Positions 16,540 through 25,408 of a stretch of DNA of 64,000 nucleotides are shown piece after piece; the first letter of the stretch is position 1; the number at the start of each line of letters is the position of its first letter. A program made the position numbers and the translations under genes. Origin of the DNA: Nonomuraea sp. NBC_00507 (GTDB lineage Bacteria > Actinomycetota > Actinomycetes > Streptosporangiales > Streptosporangiaceae). Location: positions 12,462,001-12,526,000 of the forward strand of contig NZ_CP107853.1 of the NCBI RefSeq assembly GCF_036013525.1. The letters are read 5' to 3'. The notes under the pieces are model-generated. The model was not told the DNA's origin and searched no databases. It saw nothing but the letters and a program-made list of their open reading frames with translations.

Positions 16540-18300
16540 ATGAGGAAACTCATCGTGATCGCGGCGCTGCTCGTCTGCTACCCCGTGCTGCTGGTGTCGG
16601 CGCTCTGGCCGGCGCCGGTGCTGTTCGGCGTGGTGGCCGCGCTCTCCTACGCCGCCGAGTACGCCGCGCCGCGCGTCGCCAGGCGGCTGACCGACGTGCT
16701 CGGCAAGGTGCACCTGGGGATGACGCTGCGATTCGTGGCCAGGCAGACGGCGGCGCTGCTGCTGGTGGCGCGGACGGCCGGGCCGGATTCGCCGTGGTTC
16801 GTGGCGCTGGCGGCGGGGATGTTCGGGATTCACGGGGTGCGGGCCGTGCATACCGGGCTGGCGCTGCGGCTCAGGCTGATCCTCAGCAGGATGCCGGTCA
16901 CCACCCGCAACCTGGATGTGTCGGCGCTGCGTATACCGAAGATGCCGCCGGGCTGGCTGGGTGACGCCCGCAGTGTGCGTTTCCTCTATCTGGACGTCCT
17001 GCCGGTGCTCGGGGCCGCGGCCGGCGCCGTCGCGGCGGCCTGTGGCGCGGCCCTGGCGCTCCTGGCCGGCGCCGTCGGCGCGCTCACGCTGTTCCCGTAC
17101 GTGCGCCGGGCCCTGCCGCTCACCGACAAGGCCCGGGCCATCCAGGTCGTGAGCGAGCAGATCAGGGCCTACCATCCGGAGGTCATCCTCTACTTCTCCG
17201 GCGCCACCGCGGCCGCCTACCAGGCCAGGATGTGGCTGCCGACACTGGAGCGCATGGACCGGCGGGCCATCGTCGTGCTGCGCGAGCGCGGCATGGCCGC
17301 CCATCTGGAGCCCACGACGCTCCCGATGGTGTGCATCCCGTCCTCGGCCGACCTGATGAGCTTCCACGCGCTCTTCAGCGCCAAGCTCTGCCTGTACGTC
17401 TCCAACGTCGGCAGGAACGTCCACATGTTGCGCATCCCCACCCTGCGCAGCGCGTTCCTCAACCACGGGGACAGCGACAAGGAGGCGTCGTTCAACCCGT
17501 TCTCCCGGGTCTACGACGAGGTGTGGGTGGCCGGGCCGGCGGGACGCGACCGCTACCGCCGGGCCAAGGTGGGCGTCAGGGACGAGACCATCCACGAGGT
17601 CGGCCGGCCGCAACTGGAGGGCATCTCGACGGAGGGGCCCGGGCTGCCGTACCGGACCGTCCTGTACGCCCCCACCTGGGAAGGCTGGAACGACGACCTG
17701 TTCCACACGTCGCTGATCACCATGGGGCCGCGCATCGTCCGGGCGCTGCTCGAGCATGATCCGCCGCTCCGCGTGATCTACAAGCCGCACCCGCTCACCG
17801 GATACCGCGACAAGAGCGCCCTGCGCGCGCACCGGAAGATCGTCACCATGATCGAGGCGGTCGAGCTGGCCAAGTCGAAGGCCAGACACCCGTCGCGGGC
17901 GGCCGGGTCGACACCGCGGATCGCGCACATGGTCGTCACCGGCCGCGAGCCGCACCTGTACGACTGCTTCAACGAGTGCGATCTGCTGATCAGCGACATC
18001 TCCAGCGTCGTGGCCGACTTCCTGGCCAGCGAGAAGCCGTACGCCGTGACGAACGTCGCGGGCCTGCCCGAACGCGCCTTCCACGAGCGTTATCCGAGCA
18101 CCGAGGCAGGCGTGCTGCTGGGCGAAGACCTGGCCGGGCTCGCGGAATTCCTCGACGGGGAGGACACGCTGGCCCGGGCCAGGATCAAGCTCAGGAGCTA
18201 TCTGTTCGGGCCGGAATATCCCGACGCGCTGGCCCGCTTCAACGCGGCGGTCGAGCGGGTCATGACTTCGGCGGGCGGGCCAGCTTCTTCGGGCTCGTGA
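16540..18300 (+). CDS. CDP-glycerol:glycerophosphate glycerophosphotransferase-like polymerase (TagF/TarL family)
   Basis: About 586 residues. The N-terminal 200 contain several hydrophobic helices. The rest is a GT-B teichoic-acid polymerase domain (PF04464 type): NPFSRVYDEVWVAGP, HEVGRPQLEG, VLYAPTWEGWNDD, IYKPHPLTGY and DLLISDISSVVADF (about residue 485), which in TagF bind CDP-glycerol. The ATG at 16540 is preferred to a TTG at 16522, since TACCGT at 16526-16531 sits 8 bases before it. It would add polyol phosphates from CDP-polyol to a lipid-linked primer at the cytoplasmic face. It overlaps the convergent GT2 gene by 41 bases. Confidence 0.85.
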   Translation: MRKLIVIAALLVCYPVLLVSALWPAPVLFGVVAALSYAAEYAAPRVARRLTDVLGKVHLGMTLRFVARQTAALLLVARTAGPDSPWFVALAAGMFGIHGVRAVHTGLALRLRLILSRMPVTTRNLDVSALRIPKMPPGWLGDARSVRFLYLDVLPVLGAAAGAVAAACGAALALLAGAVGALTLFPYVRRALPLTDKARAIQVVSEQIRAYHPEVILYFSGATAAAYQARMWLPTLERMDRRAIVVLRERGMAAHLEPTTLPMVCIPSSADLMSFHALFSAKLCLYVSNVGRNVHMLRIPTLRSAFLNHGDSDKEASFNPFSRVYDEVWVAGPAGRDRYRRAKVGVRDETIHEVGRPQLEGISTEGPGLPYRTVLYAPTWEGWNDDLFHTSLITMGPRIVRALLEHDPPLRVIYKPHPLTGYRDKSALRAHRKIVTMIEAVELAKSKARHPSRAAGSTPRIAHMVVTGREPHLYDCFNECDLLISDISSVVADFLASEKPYAVTNVAGLPERAFHERYPSTEAGVLLGEDLAGLAEFLDGEDTLARARIKLRSYLFGPEYPDALARFNAAVERVMTSAGGPASSGS

Positions 18301-19291
18301 GGAAGCCCCATCCCCAGGAGCAGTGCATCGTGGCGTACACGATCGGCAACCGCAGCCGCGCCGCCGGCGACAGCCCGCCGCCGGTCACCACCGAGCCCGC
18401 CACGATGGCGAGCGCGTAGCCGCCGGGGATGACGAGCGCGAGCGGGAAGAACGGCGCGACGACCAGCCCCAGCAGCATGGCCAGCACCGCGGCGGGCGGC
18501 GCCAGATAGCGCAGGTTGATCGTGCCGTCATGGGTGCGCGCGACCACGCGCCGCCAGCGGCCGTAGTGGAAGTATTGCTTGGCCAGCGCCTTGACGTTGG
18601 GCCGCGGCCGGTAGGAGACCCGCATGCGCGGCTGGAACCAGACCAGGCCGCCGGTCTGGCGGATGCGGTGGTTCATCTCCCAGTCCTGGGCCCGCTGGAA
18701 GTGCTCGTCGTAGCCGCCCACCCGGTCGAGCGCCGAGCGGCGGAAGACGCCGAGGTAGACGGTGTCGGCGGGGCCCGGCGTGCCGCCCACATGGAACGCG
18801 GCCGCGCCCACGCCGATCTTGGACGTCATGGCACAGGCCACGGCCTGCTCGAAGGGTGTGACGCCCTCGGCCGCCATGATGCCGCCCACGTTGTCGGCGC
18901 CGGTCTCCGCCAGCGTCTCGACCGCGACGCGCAGGTAGTCGGGGGGCAACATGGCGTGCCCGTCGACCCTGGCGATGATGCCGTTGCGGGAGGCGGCGAT
19001 CGCGGCGTTGAGCGCGTTGGGAGTGCGGCCCGTGGGGTTGGGCACCACGGTCACCCGGGGGTCGGCCGCGGCGATGGCCTCGGCGACCTCCTGAGTGCGG
19101 TCTTGGGACGGCCCCACGGCGAGCACGACCTCGATGGCGCCGGGGTAGCTCTGGGCGAGGACCTGGTCGACGGCCTCGCGGAGGTGCCGCTCCTCGTTGA
19201 GGACCGGCATGACGACGGAAATGGGGGGCCAGGCGCGCGTTTCCGCGGGCGCCTGCGGCGAGTCGGGGAACTGCTTCATGGCGGGGCTCAC
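18260..19291 (-). CDS. Glycosyltransferase family 2, ExoA-like
   Basis: 343 residues: ISVVMPVLNEERHL, a DxD-type ARVDGHAML (about residues 108-116), RAQDWEMNHRIR (QxxDWE acceptor site) and three C-terminal hydrophobic helices. This is the layout of ExoA-type membrane-associated GT2 enzymes that extend exopolysaccharide repeat units. The GTG at 19291 is used; the ATG at 19279 is equally possible, with a TACAGT box upstream of both. It is convergent with the TagF-like gene and divergent from the LCP gene. Confidence 0.85.
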   Translation of the reverse strand: MSPAMKQFPDSPQAPAETRAWPPISVVMPVLNEERHLREAVDQVLAQSYPGAIEVVLAVGPSQDRTQEVAEAIAAADPRVTVVPNPTGRTPNALNAAIAASRNGIIARVDGHAMLPPDYLRVAVETLAETGADNVGGIMAAEGVTPFEQAVACAMTSKIGVGAAAFHVGGTPGPADTVYLGVFRRSALDRVGGYDEHFQRAQDWEMNHRIRQTGGLVWFQPRMRVSYRPRPNVKALAKQYFHYGRWRRVVARTHDGTINLRYLAPPAAVLAMLLGLVVAPFFPLALVIPGGYALAIVAGSVVTGGGLSPAARLRLPIVYATMHCSWGWGFLTSPKKLARPPKS

Positions 19292-19359
19292 GCTACTGTA
19301 CCGGCAGGGGAGGAGGGCAATCGAAAGCTCGATCCTCCGTGCGACATGAGGGGGACGGC

Positions 19360-20799
19360 ATGCGCGGCTCGGGCGAGGAGGACGCCGGAGTTCTCGTGGG
19401 CGGCGACGCCTACGGCGGCGTCAGGCTCCCGCCCGGCCGTCCGCGCCGGCCGTTCAAGAGGAGCGCCAAGGCGCGCCGCAGGAATGTGATCGCGGCCGGG
19501 CTCCTGTCCACGGGCGTGCTCGTCACCACGGGCGTGGTGTGGGCGACCCCGCGCCAGATCGGCACCGTGGACGCGGGCGTGACCGCCCCCTCCCGCGGCG
19601 CCGAGAACATCCTGCTGGTCGGCGTGGACAAGCGCGACGACCTCACCCGTCAGCAGCAAAACCGGCTCAAGCTGGGCCGCGAGGCCGGCCAGCGCACCGA
19701 CACCATGATGGTGATCCACCTGTCCGAGGATCATCGCCGGGTCACGGTGGTGAGCCTGCCCCGCGACACCTGGACGACGATCCCCGGCAAGGGCGACCAC
19801 AAGATCAACTCTGCTTACCAGTTCGGCGGGCCCAAGCTCACCAAGCAGACCGTCGAGGCCGCCACCGGGCTGCAGATCAACCGCTACATCGAGGTCAACA
19901 TCCTCGGCTTCATCGACGTCGTGGACTCGCTCGGCGGCGTCACGGTGTGCACGCCGGTGGCGATCAACGACCCGAAGACCGGGCTCAACCTGGCTGCGGG
20001 CACCCACCAGCTCGACGGCGTGCAGTCGCTCGGCTATGCCCGCACGCGGGCCACCGCCCGCTCCGACCTCGACCGCATCGACCGGCAGCAGCAGGTCATC
20101 TCGGCTCTGCTCAACCGGGCGCTGAGCGCCGGCACGCTGGCCAATCCGGGCAAGCTGGCCTCGTTCGTCAACTCGACGCTCAGCACGGTGAAGGTGGACC
20201 CGGACGACGGGTTGCTGGGCCTGGCCACGCAGCTCAGGGACGTGTCGCTGCAGGATGTGAAGTTCGCCGAGGTGCCGCTGACGAACGTCGACTTCAAGGC
20301 GCCCACGGGCGAGTCGGCGGTGTTGTGGGACAAGCAGGCGGCCCGCGACATGTTCGCCAAGATCAACGCCGACCAGGACCCGAGCAAGCCCACGCCTACG
20401 GCCTCTCCCTCGGCCTCAGCCAAGCCCTCCCCCATCGCGCCGGGGAGCATCTCGCTCAAGGTCAAGAACGGCACGCTCATCACGGGCCTCGGGGCCCGTA
20501 CGAAGGCGGGGCTGGTCGCGTACGGCTTCAAGGTCCCGGGCGAGCCGGGCAACACCCCGAAGAAGGACTACAAGAAGACCGTCATCCGGTACGCCGCCGA
20601 TCAGGAGGCCGCCGCTCGCATGGTGGCCGCCGCCATTCCGGGGGCGGAGTTGAAGAAGGCCGATGTCGAGGGCATCGAGGTCGTCGTCGGGAGCGATCGG
20701 CCGACCATTCGGAAACAGAAGGCTACTCCTGCCCCAACTGCTCAGCCGCGCGTTACAACTACGACGGAAACGGCAATGCAGAACATATGTAAGAAGTAA
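19360..20799 (+). CDS. LytR-CpsA-Psr (LCP) family cell-wall polymer ligase
   Basis: About 479 residues. A basic cytoplasmic tail and one membrane helix (about 43-62) precede an LCP domain with ENILLVGVDKR, GQRTDTMMVIHL, SLPRDTW and YARTRAT-x-SDLDRIDRQQ, where the Asp and Arg residues bind Mg-pyrophosphate lipid. A Pro/Ser-rich linker and a LytR_C domain (about 365-455) follow. LCP enzymes transfer teichoic acids or arabinogalactan from the lipid carrier to peptidoglycan outside the membrane. The start is ATG 19360, since GAGGGGG at 19348-19354 lies 5 bases upstream. Its presence beside the TagF-like gene supports a wall-anchored polymer. Confidence 0.9.
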   Translation: MRGSGEEDAGVLVGGDAYGGVRLPPGRPRRPFKRSAKARRRNVIAAGLLSTGVLVTTGVVWATPRQIGTVDAGVTAPSRGAENILLVGVDKRDDLTRQQQNRLKLGREAGQRTDTMMVIHLSEDHRRVTVVSLPRDTWTTIPGKGDHKINSAYQFGGPKLTKQTVEAATGLQINRYIEVNILGFIDVVDSLGGVTVCTPVAINDPKTGLNLAAGTHQLDGVQSLGYARTRATARSDLDRIDRQQQVISALLNRALSAGTLANPGKLASFVNSTLSTVKVDPDDGLLGLATQLRDVSLQDVKFAEVPLTNVDFKAPTGESAVLWDKQAARDMFAKINADQDPSKPTPTASPSASAKPSPIAPGSISLKVKNGTLITGLGARTKAGLVAYGFKVPGEPGNTPKKDYKKTVIRYAADQEAAARMVAAAIPGAELKKADVEGIEVVVGSDRPTIRKQKATPAPTAQPRVTTTTETAMQNICKK

Positions 20800-20824
20800 T
20801 CATAACTTTGTGCATATTGGGCAG

Positions 20825-21181
20825 GTGAGGCCGGTGGTGGTCAGGCGTTGGCGGGAGGACCCCTGTACGGTTCTGCACGTCGTCGGTGATCTCGATGTGG
20901 CAGGTGCTCCTCGGTTGCGGGCCGAGTTAGAGCAGGCGATCGCCGAGGCCGATCCGCCCAACCTGGTCGTCGACCTGACCGAGGTGCCGTTCTGTGACTC
21001 CGTGGGCCTGGGCGTGCTGGTGGCCACGCTCAACCGCATCCATCACATTCGGGGCCGTATGATCCTGGTGCTGGGCCCCGGCATGATCCGGCACCTGCTG
21101 ATGATCACTAACCTCGATCGGCATTTCGAGACCAGCGAATCGATCGGCGAGGCCCGCACGGCGCTCGGCAGCGCCGCCTGA
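20825..21181 (+). CDS. STAS-domain anti-sigma factor antagonist
   Basis: About 118 residues of SpoIIAA/RsbV type. VVDLTEVPFCDSVGLGVLV holds the Ser that a kinase anti-sigma factor would phosphorylate. No partner kinase or sigma gene is adjacent, so it is an orphan. The GTG at 20825 is chosen by comparison with usual STAS length; GTG at 20813 would add four residues. No strong ribosome site is seen. Confidence 0.85.
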   Translation: MRPVVVRRWREDPCTVLHVVGDLDVAGAPRLRAELEQAIAEADPPNLVVDLTEVPFCDSVGLGVLVATLNRIHHIRGRMILVLGPGMIRHLLMITNLDRHFETSESIGEARTALGSAA

Positions 21182-21275
21182 CGACCTGCCCCATCGACCT
21201 ACCCCATCGACCCGCACCATCGACCCGCACCGCCGACCCATGCCGCCGACCCGCGCTGTCGACCCGCGCCGCCGA
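21182..21275. repeat. Degenerate 12-bp tandem repeat array
   Basis: About seven imperfect copies of a unit like ccatcgacccgc run from the STAS stop codon onward, drifting to ccgccgaccc and ctgtcgaccc. The array fills the first part of the 244-base gap before the oxidoreductase gene; I see no gene in the remainder. Confidence 0.65.
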
Positions 21276-21425
21276 ACACCGCGCGCTCATGCCGGTGGAG
21301 GCAGGCGCGCAGCGCGTCACCGCGACCACGGGCGTCGCCGATGTCCGCCCTCCCCAGGCCTTCCCCCTCCCACGTGCTGGATACTCGGAGATCGGCCGGG
21401 TGTTCCGTTATTACTGGAGGCAATC

Positions 21426-22271
21426 ATGAGACTTGGCGTGATGTTCGACAGGGACCTGCCGCCCGAGCAACTGATCCCGTTCGCCAGGGCGCTGGACGAG
21501 ACGACCGTCGACGACCTGTGGGTGGTGGAGGACCTGGGCTGGACCGGCGGCATCTCCTCGGCGGCCACCGCCCTCGCCGTCACCTCCCGCCTGCGCGTCG
21601 GCATCGGCATCGCCCCCGCTCCCCTGCGTAACCCGATGTTGCTGGCCATGGAGCTGGCCAACCTGGCCCGCGTACATCCCGGACGGCTGGCGGCGGGGAT
21701 CGGGCACGGCGTACAGGACTGGATGCGCCAGGTGGGCGCCGCCCCGCCGTCGCCGCTCGCCCTCCTCGAGGAGACGGTCACGGCGGTCCGCGCGTTGCTG
21801 CGCGGCGAGACCGTCACCCTGCACGGCAAGTCCGTCCACCTGGACAGGGTGTCGCTGGTGCATCCGCCCGCTGTAGTGCCGCCCGTGCTGACCGGGGTGA
21901 AGAGCCCGCGCTCACTGGCGCTGTCGGGGCGCGTGGCTCAGGGGACGATCGTGCCCGAAGGCATCGGTCCCGCCCAGGTGCCGGGGATTCTGGAGCAGAT
22001 CGGGGCCGCGGATGGCGCGGACCACGAGCTGGTGGTCTTCACGTTCCTGCATACCGAGGCTGACGGTTCGCAGGTCGCCCAACCCATGGTGGAGGGGCAG
22101 GCGTCGTTCCTGGGGGTGGCTCCGGAGGATGTGGTGATGGCTGACGGGTCGCCGGAGCGGGCGGCGGCGCAGGTCAAGAGTTTGTGGGCGGCGGGGGCGG
22201 ACACGGTGGCGGTGCGGCCGCTCGGCTCCGACCCGTTGCGCCACGTCACGGCGCTGCTGTCGGCTTTGTAG
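21426..22271 (+). CDS. LLM-class flavin/F420-dependent oxidoreductase
   Basis: About 281 residues of a luciferase-like TIM barrel: LGVMFDRDLPPEQ, WVVEDLGWTGG, RVGIGIAPAPLRNP and GRLAAGIGHG are family landmarks. The ATG at 21426 is set by TGGAGG 6 bases upstream. In actinomycetes many members use F420 rather than FMN; the cofactor and substrate cannot be told here. It appears monocistronic. Confidence 0.85.
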   Translation: MRLGVMFDRDLPPEQLIPFARALDETTVDDLWVVEDLGWTGGISSAATALAVTSRLRVGIGIAPAPLRNPMLLAMELANLARVHPGRLAAGIGHGVQDWMRQVGAAPPSPLALLEETVTAVRALLRGETVTLHGKSVHLDRVSLVHPPAVVPPVLTGVKSPRSLALSGRVAQGTIVPEGIGPAQVPGILEQIGAADGADHELVVFTFLHTEADGSQVAQPMVEGQASFLGVAPEDVVMADGSPERAAAQVKSLWAAGADTVAVRPLGSDPLRHVTALLSAL

Positions 22272-22350
22272 CGGCCGGTCGACCAAATGGCCGATGGTGC
22301 TCGGTCGGATGGCCGATGAGCGACGAGCGGCGCCCGGCCACGATCGACCC

Positions 22351-23085
22351 ATGAGGCGAATCGCAGCATTAACGGCATGCGCGGCGACGGTGGCACTGGC
22401 CACGAGCGGTTGCGGCGGTCTGGATCTGGATGCCGAAGAGGTGCGCTCAGCACAGTCGTTCCCCGTGAACGGGACCTCTCTGAGGATCATCTCCTCTCTG
22501 GGCGGCGTCCACGTACTCGCCGGCACCGGCAGCACCGTCGAGGTGGAGCGGTGGGTACGCGGCAAGGCCGCCGACGACGGCGGCGCCGCCTGGTCCCTGC
22601 GGGACGGCACCCTGCGGCTCAGCGCGAACTGCACCATGGTCTTCGGCGACTGCGGCGCCCGCTACCACGTCAAGGTCCCGCCGGGCGTACGGCTGTCGAT
22701 CGACGCGGCGGACGGCGTCATCCTGAAGGACCTCCCTCAGGACGTGGACGTGGCGAGCCGGGATCGCATCCAGGTGTCCGGCACCTCGGGAAAATTGCGG
22801 CTGCGCAGCGAGGGCCCGATCACGGGTGACGGGCTGAAGTCCGCGAACGTCCGATGCCGGACCCTGGACGGCGCGATCGACCTCTCCTTCACGAGCGCAC
22901 CGGCCAACCTGGACCTCCAGTCCAGCGATGGCAAGGTGACGGCGACCGTGCCGAGGGGCTCCTATGCGGTGACGGCGAACAGCACGGACGGCAGCGAGCG
23001 CTCCGAGATCAAGAACGACTCCAAGGCCACCAGCAAGATCGTCGCCCACAGCACCTCGGGAAACGTCCGCATCCTGGCCCGCTGA
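22351..23085 (+). CDS. DUF4097-like beta-helical lipoprotein
   Basis: About 244 residues. A lipoprotein signal (MRRIAALTACAATVALATSGC) puts the lipidated Cys at about residue 21. The mature part is short beta-repeats rich in GVxVL, IxVxGTSGxL and LDLQSSDGKV, the DUF4097 adhesin-like pattern. It is presumably exposed outside the membrane; the function is unknown. The ATG at 22351 follows directly from the signal peptide. The repeated 10-mer atggccgatg (22287 and 22310) lies upstream. Confidence 0.8.
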   Translation: MRRIAALTACAATVALATSGCGGLDLDAEEVRSAQSFPVNGTSLRIISSLGGVHVLAGTGSTVEVERWVRGKAADDGGAAWSLRDGTLRLSANCTMVFGDCGARYHVKVPPGVRLSIDAADGVILKDLPQDVDVASRDRIQVSGTSGKLRLRSEGPITGDGLKSANVRCRTLDGAIDLSFTSAPANLDLQSSDGKVTATVPRGSYAVTANSTDGSERSEIKNDSKATSKIVAHSTSGNVRILAR

Positions 23086-23087
23086 CC

Positions 23088-23123
23088 GACGCCGGGCACC
23101 CTGGACATGGCGTGCCCGGCGTC
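23088..23123 (+). terminator. Strong stem-loop after the DUF4097-like gene
   Basis: gacgccgggcac (23088-23099) and gtgcccggcgtc (23112-23123) form a perfect 12-bp stem with a 12-base loop, two bases past the stop codon. There is no long T-run, as is common for actinomycete terminators. Confidence 0.75.
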
Positions 23124-23197
23124 GAGGATTGGGCGGCCGGGTCATGGAGGGCCCATGAAAGCTCAGCACCGCGCGTGACGGGTGCCCCGGCGACTGA

Positions 23198-24328
23198 TCA
23201 GCCGACCCGCTCGAAAGGCGTCGGGGTCTGGCCCGTCCAGCGGTACAGCTGGGCGGTGCCGGTCTGCTTGGTGACGCCGCCCTCCGTGACGGTCCCGGCC
23301 TTGGAGACGTAGTAGCGGCCGCCACCGAGCGAGATCAGGCCATACTCACCGGTGAACTCCCAGCCCCGCACCCCGGACGCGTCATGCTGCAGGCCACCCG
23401 GCGCCAGGGTGAGCAGCTCGCCCTGCTCCGGACGAGGCTGTCCGACGATGTCCCCCTTCCTGGGCTGCGCGCCGCCATCGACCATGAAGAACGAGTAGTT
23501 GGGGAACTGCGGCTTCTTGCCCTTGTACACGGCCATCATCCAGTTGCCGGTGTGCTCGTCGTACTCGAGGTTCTGCACGCCGTACGTGGTGTTGCCGGTG
23601 TAGGCGAAGTACTTGCCGTCGGTGTGCTCCGGTCCGCTGGTGTGCGGGGCGCTTTCGGTGAGCGGCCGCTCGTACTTCTTCCACTGCTGGATGTCGTACT
23701 GAAGCAGGACCTGGTAGTCGTTGTCCTGCCGGTCCACGTTCGAGTAGATGCCGTACGCCACAGTCAGCTTCTGCTTGCCGTGCTTCTTGCCGAACGCGGG
23801 GCCGAAGGAGACGCCGTCGATGCCGCTGCAGCCGTAGCGGTGGTCGGGGGTGTTGGCGATGTTGCCGTCGAACTTGCCGTCACCGTTCATGTCGGCCACA
23901 TAGTCGGCCACGACCTCCTTGAGGTAGACCGTCTTGACGACGTCGGTGGTCTGGGCGTCCATGTTCATGCTGGTGATGCGGTCGACGTCGAAGATCGCGA
24001 TGTAGAACGACTCCTGCGCCTTGTACTCGAGCGAGCCGTACACCCGGCCGTCCTGGGCGTTGAAGTCCAGGTCGCCGAGGTGTCCGGTGAAGCCTGTCAC
24101 GGAGCCGACCGGGTTGCCCTTGAGGTCGGTCTTGACCAGGAGGTTGGTGAAGGAGAAGTACATGAACCCCTTGCGCTGGTCGATGGCCATGCCCTGCACG
24201 TGCCCGGCGGCCCAGGTGCCCCCGTAGATCTCTTTCGGCAGGTCGGCGGGGGTCGCTGTGGCCGGGGTGGTAGAGAAGAGGCCGAAGGTGGCGGTGGCGG
24301 CGAGGGTGAGCGTCAGGACTTTACGCAT
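23198..24328 (-). CDS. Secreted propeller-like protein of unknown function
   Basis: 376 residues with a Sec signal peptide (about residues 1-25, cleavage after TPATA). The mature protein has repeated blade-like strands (GMAIDQRKGFMYFSF, GDLDFNAQDGRVYGSL, GLISLGGGRYYVSK) and an EF-hand-like calcium loop DMNGDGKFDG. It resembles actinobacterial secreted proteins without an assigned role. The ATG at 24328 starts the signal peptide. It is convergent with the lipoprotein gene and separated by the stem-loop at 23088-23123. Confidence 0.8.
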   Translation of the reverse strand: MRKVLTLTLAATATFGLFSTTPATATPADLPKEIYGGTWAAGHVQGMAIDQRKGFMYFSFTNLLVKTDLKGNPVGSVTGFTGHLGDLDFNAQDGRVYGSLEYKAQESFYIAIFDVDRITSMNMDAQTTDVVKTVYLKEVVADYVADMNGDGKFDGNIANTPDHRYGCSGIDGVSFGPAFGKKHGKQKLTVAYGIYSNVDRQDNDYQVLLQYDIQQWKKYERPLTESAPHTSGPEHTDGKYFAYTGNTTYGVQNLEYDEHTGNWMMAVYKGKKPQFPNYSFFMVDGGAQPRKGDIVGQPRPEQGELLTLAPGGLQHDASGVRGWEFTGEYGLISLGGGRYYVSKAGTVTEGGVTKQTGTAQLYRWTGQTPTPFERVG

Positions 24329-24490
24329 GGTGCGGTACCCGTCTTCGGTTGTGGATCTTACCGAGACGAGACGTTAGCCCGCTGTCATGACGATGTCTGA
24401 CAAATCAGTAAATCGGCAGTGAAGTCCAGCCGAACGACATATCCAGGGCTGTGCGCGCCCTGCGACCGACGGATGGTTCGCCTTCCAGGA

Positions 24491-25408
24491 CTACAACCAC
24501 GCCTCATCACGAGGATCGACGACAGCGAGATCATCGGCAATTCCACCGGCGGTCGCCTGGATCAGACCTCCTACAGAGCTCTCCGCCTGCATGGCAGCTT
24601 TGAAGAAGTCCATCGAGCCAGCCCTTCCGGCCTTCTTGTATGCGAGGGCCAGCTCGTATGCCGCATTGACCAGTTGGAGACCGCGCACCCGGAGGGCAGC
24701 GGCCTCAGGAACCTTGCCCATGGCCCTGCCCTTCCAAAAAACCGCCATATCCCGCCAGTAGGCCGCCTCTTCCCGACCGTTGTCGCTACTCTCCAGTCCG
24801 ATGGCCTCGCACGCCAGCAGTACGGCTACTTCGTAGGCAGCCCGAGCGTCCCCATCCTCAGCCTGCTTGAGCCGTCGGCTGCCCAGACGGCCCCAACTGT
24901 CCGGCATGCGCCGGACTAGCAGAGTAGTCCTCCGCGAAGGCCCTTCCCCGTGAGCCGGGCCCAGGACGTCACCTTCGATCTCGTTGCTCGTAGGCTCTGG
25001 CTCTGCACCGCCGCTATGTGGGGCAGCGTAGGTCTGCGGTGCGGATAAGCCACCTTCCTCGTCCTCCTTTGCGGCCTGCCACAGCTGAGCGAACTCCTTC
25101 AGCAGGGACTCTTGGGCAGCAATATCGAGATTCGACTTGGTGGCGATGCGGTGACACACGACCACCAGCGTGCGTACGAGCCACCAGTCAGGAGTCCTCT
25201 TGTACTTGCCGCTGATCAGGTCGCAGGCGGTGGCTCGTGGGAGATGCCTGAGCCAGTGACCGTCCTCCTCCTCAGCCTCCGCGATGATGCGCTCGGCCTC
25301 CCGAGTGAGCGTCTGATATGACGGCTGGCCCGCTTCGACGCTGTACAACTTTCTGATCCGCGTCGCGAGTAGCGCTAGGCGGGTACCACCTGGGCTGGCT
25401 CCAGTCAT
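24491..25408 (-). CDS. Uncharacterised accessory protein with helical, Sel1-like C-terminal half
   Basis: About 305 residues. The N-terminal 90 (ALLATRIRKLYSVEAG, PSYQTLTREAERI, DLISGKYKRTPDWWLV) resemble the helical, HTH-like leaders found on many actinobacterial signalling and conflict proteins. An acidic linker follows. The C-terminal half has TPR/Sel1-like helices (QAEDGDARAAYEVAVLLA, EAAYWRDMAVFW, NAAYELALAYKK). The ATG at 25408 is used; an upstream ATG at 25645 would read through a tRNA-like remnant and is unlikely. GC3 is lower than the neighbours, consistent with transfer. No family name is certain. Confidence 0.65.
   Translation of the reverse strand: MTGASPGGTRLALLATRIRKLYSVEAGQPSYQTLTREAERIIAEAEEEDGHWLRHLPRATACDLISGKYKRTPDWWLVRTLVVVCHRIATKSNLDIAAQESLLKEFAQLWQAAKEDEEGGLSAPQTYAAPHSGGAEPEPTSNEIEGDVLGPAHGEGPSRRTTLLVRRMPDSWGRLGSRRLKQAEDGDARAAYEVAVLLACEAIGLESSDNGREEAAYWRDMAVFWKGRAMGKVPEAAALRVRGLQLVNAAYELALAYKKAGRAGSMDFFKAAMQAESSVGGLIQATAGGIADDLAVVDPRDEAWL

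Noticed and set aside
16525..18084. 519-codon frame antisense to the TagF-like polymerase
   Set aside because: His/Arg/Gln-rich composition with no motif; the opposite strand has strong PF04464-type motifs.
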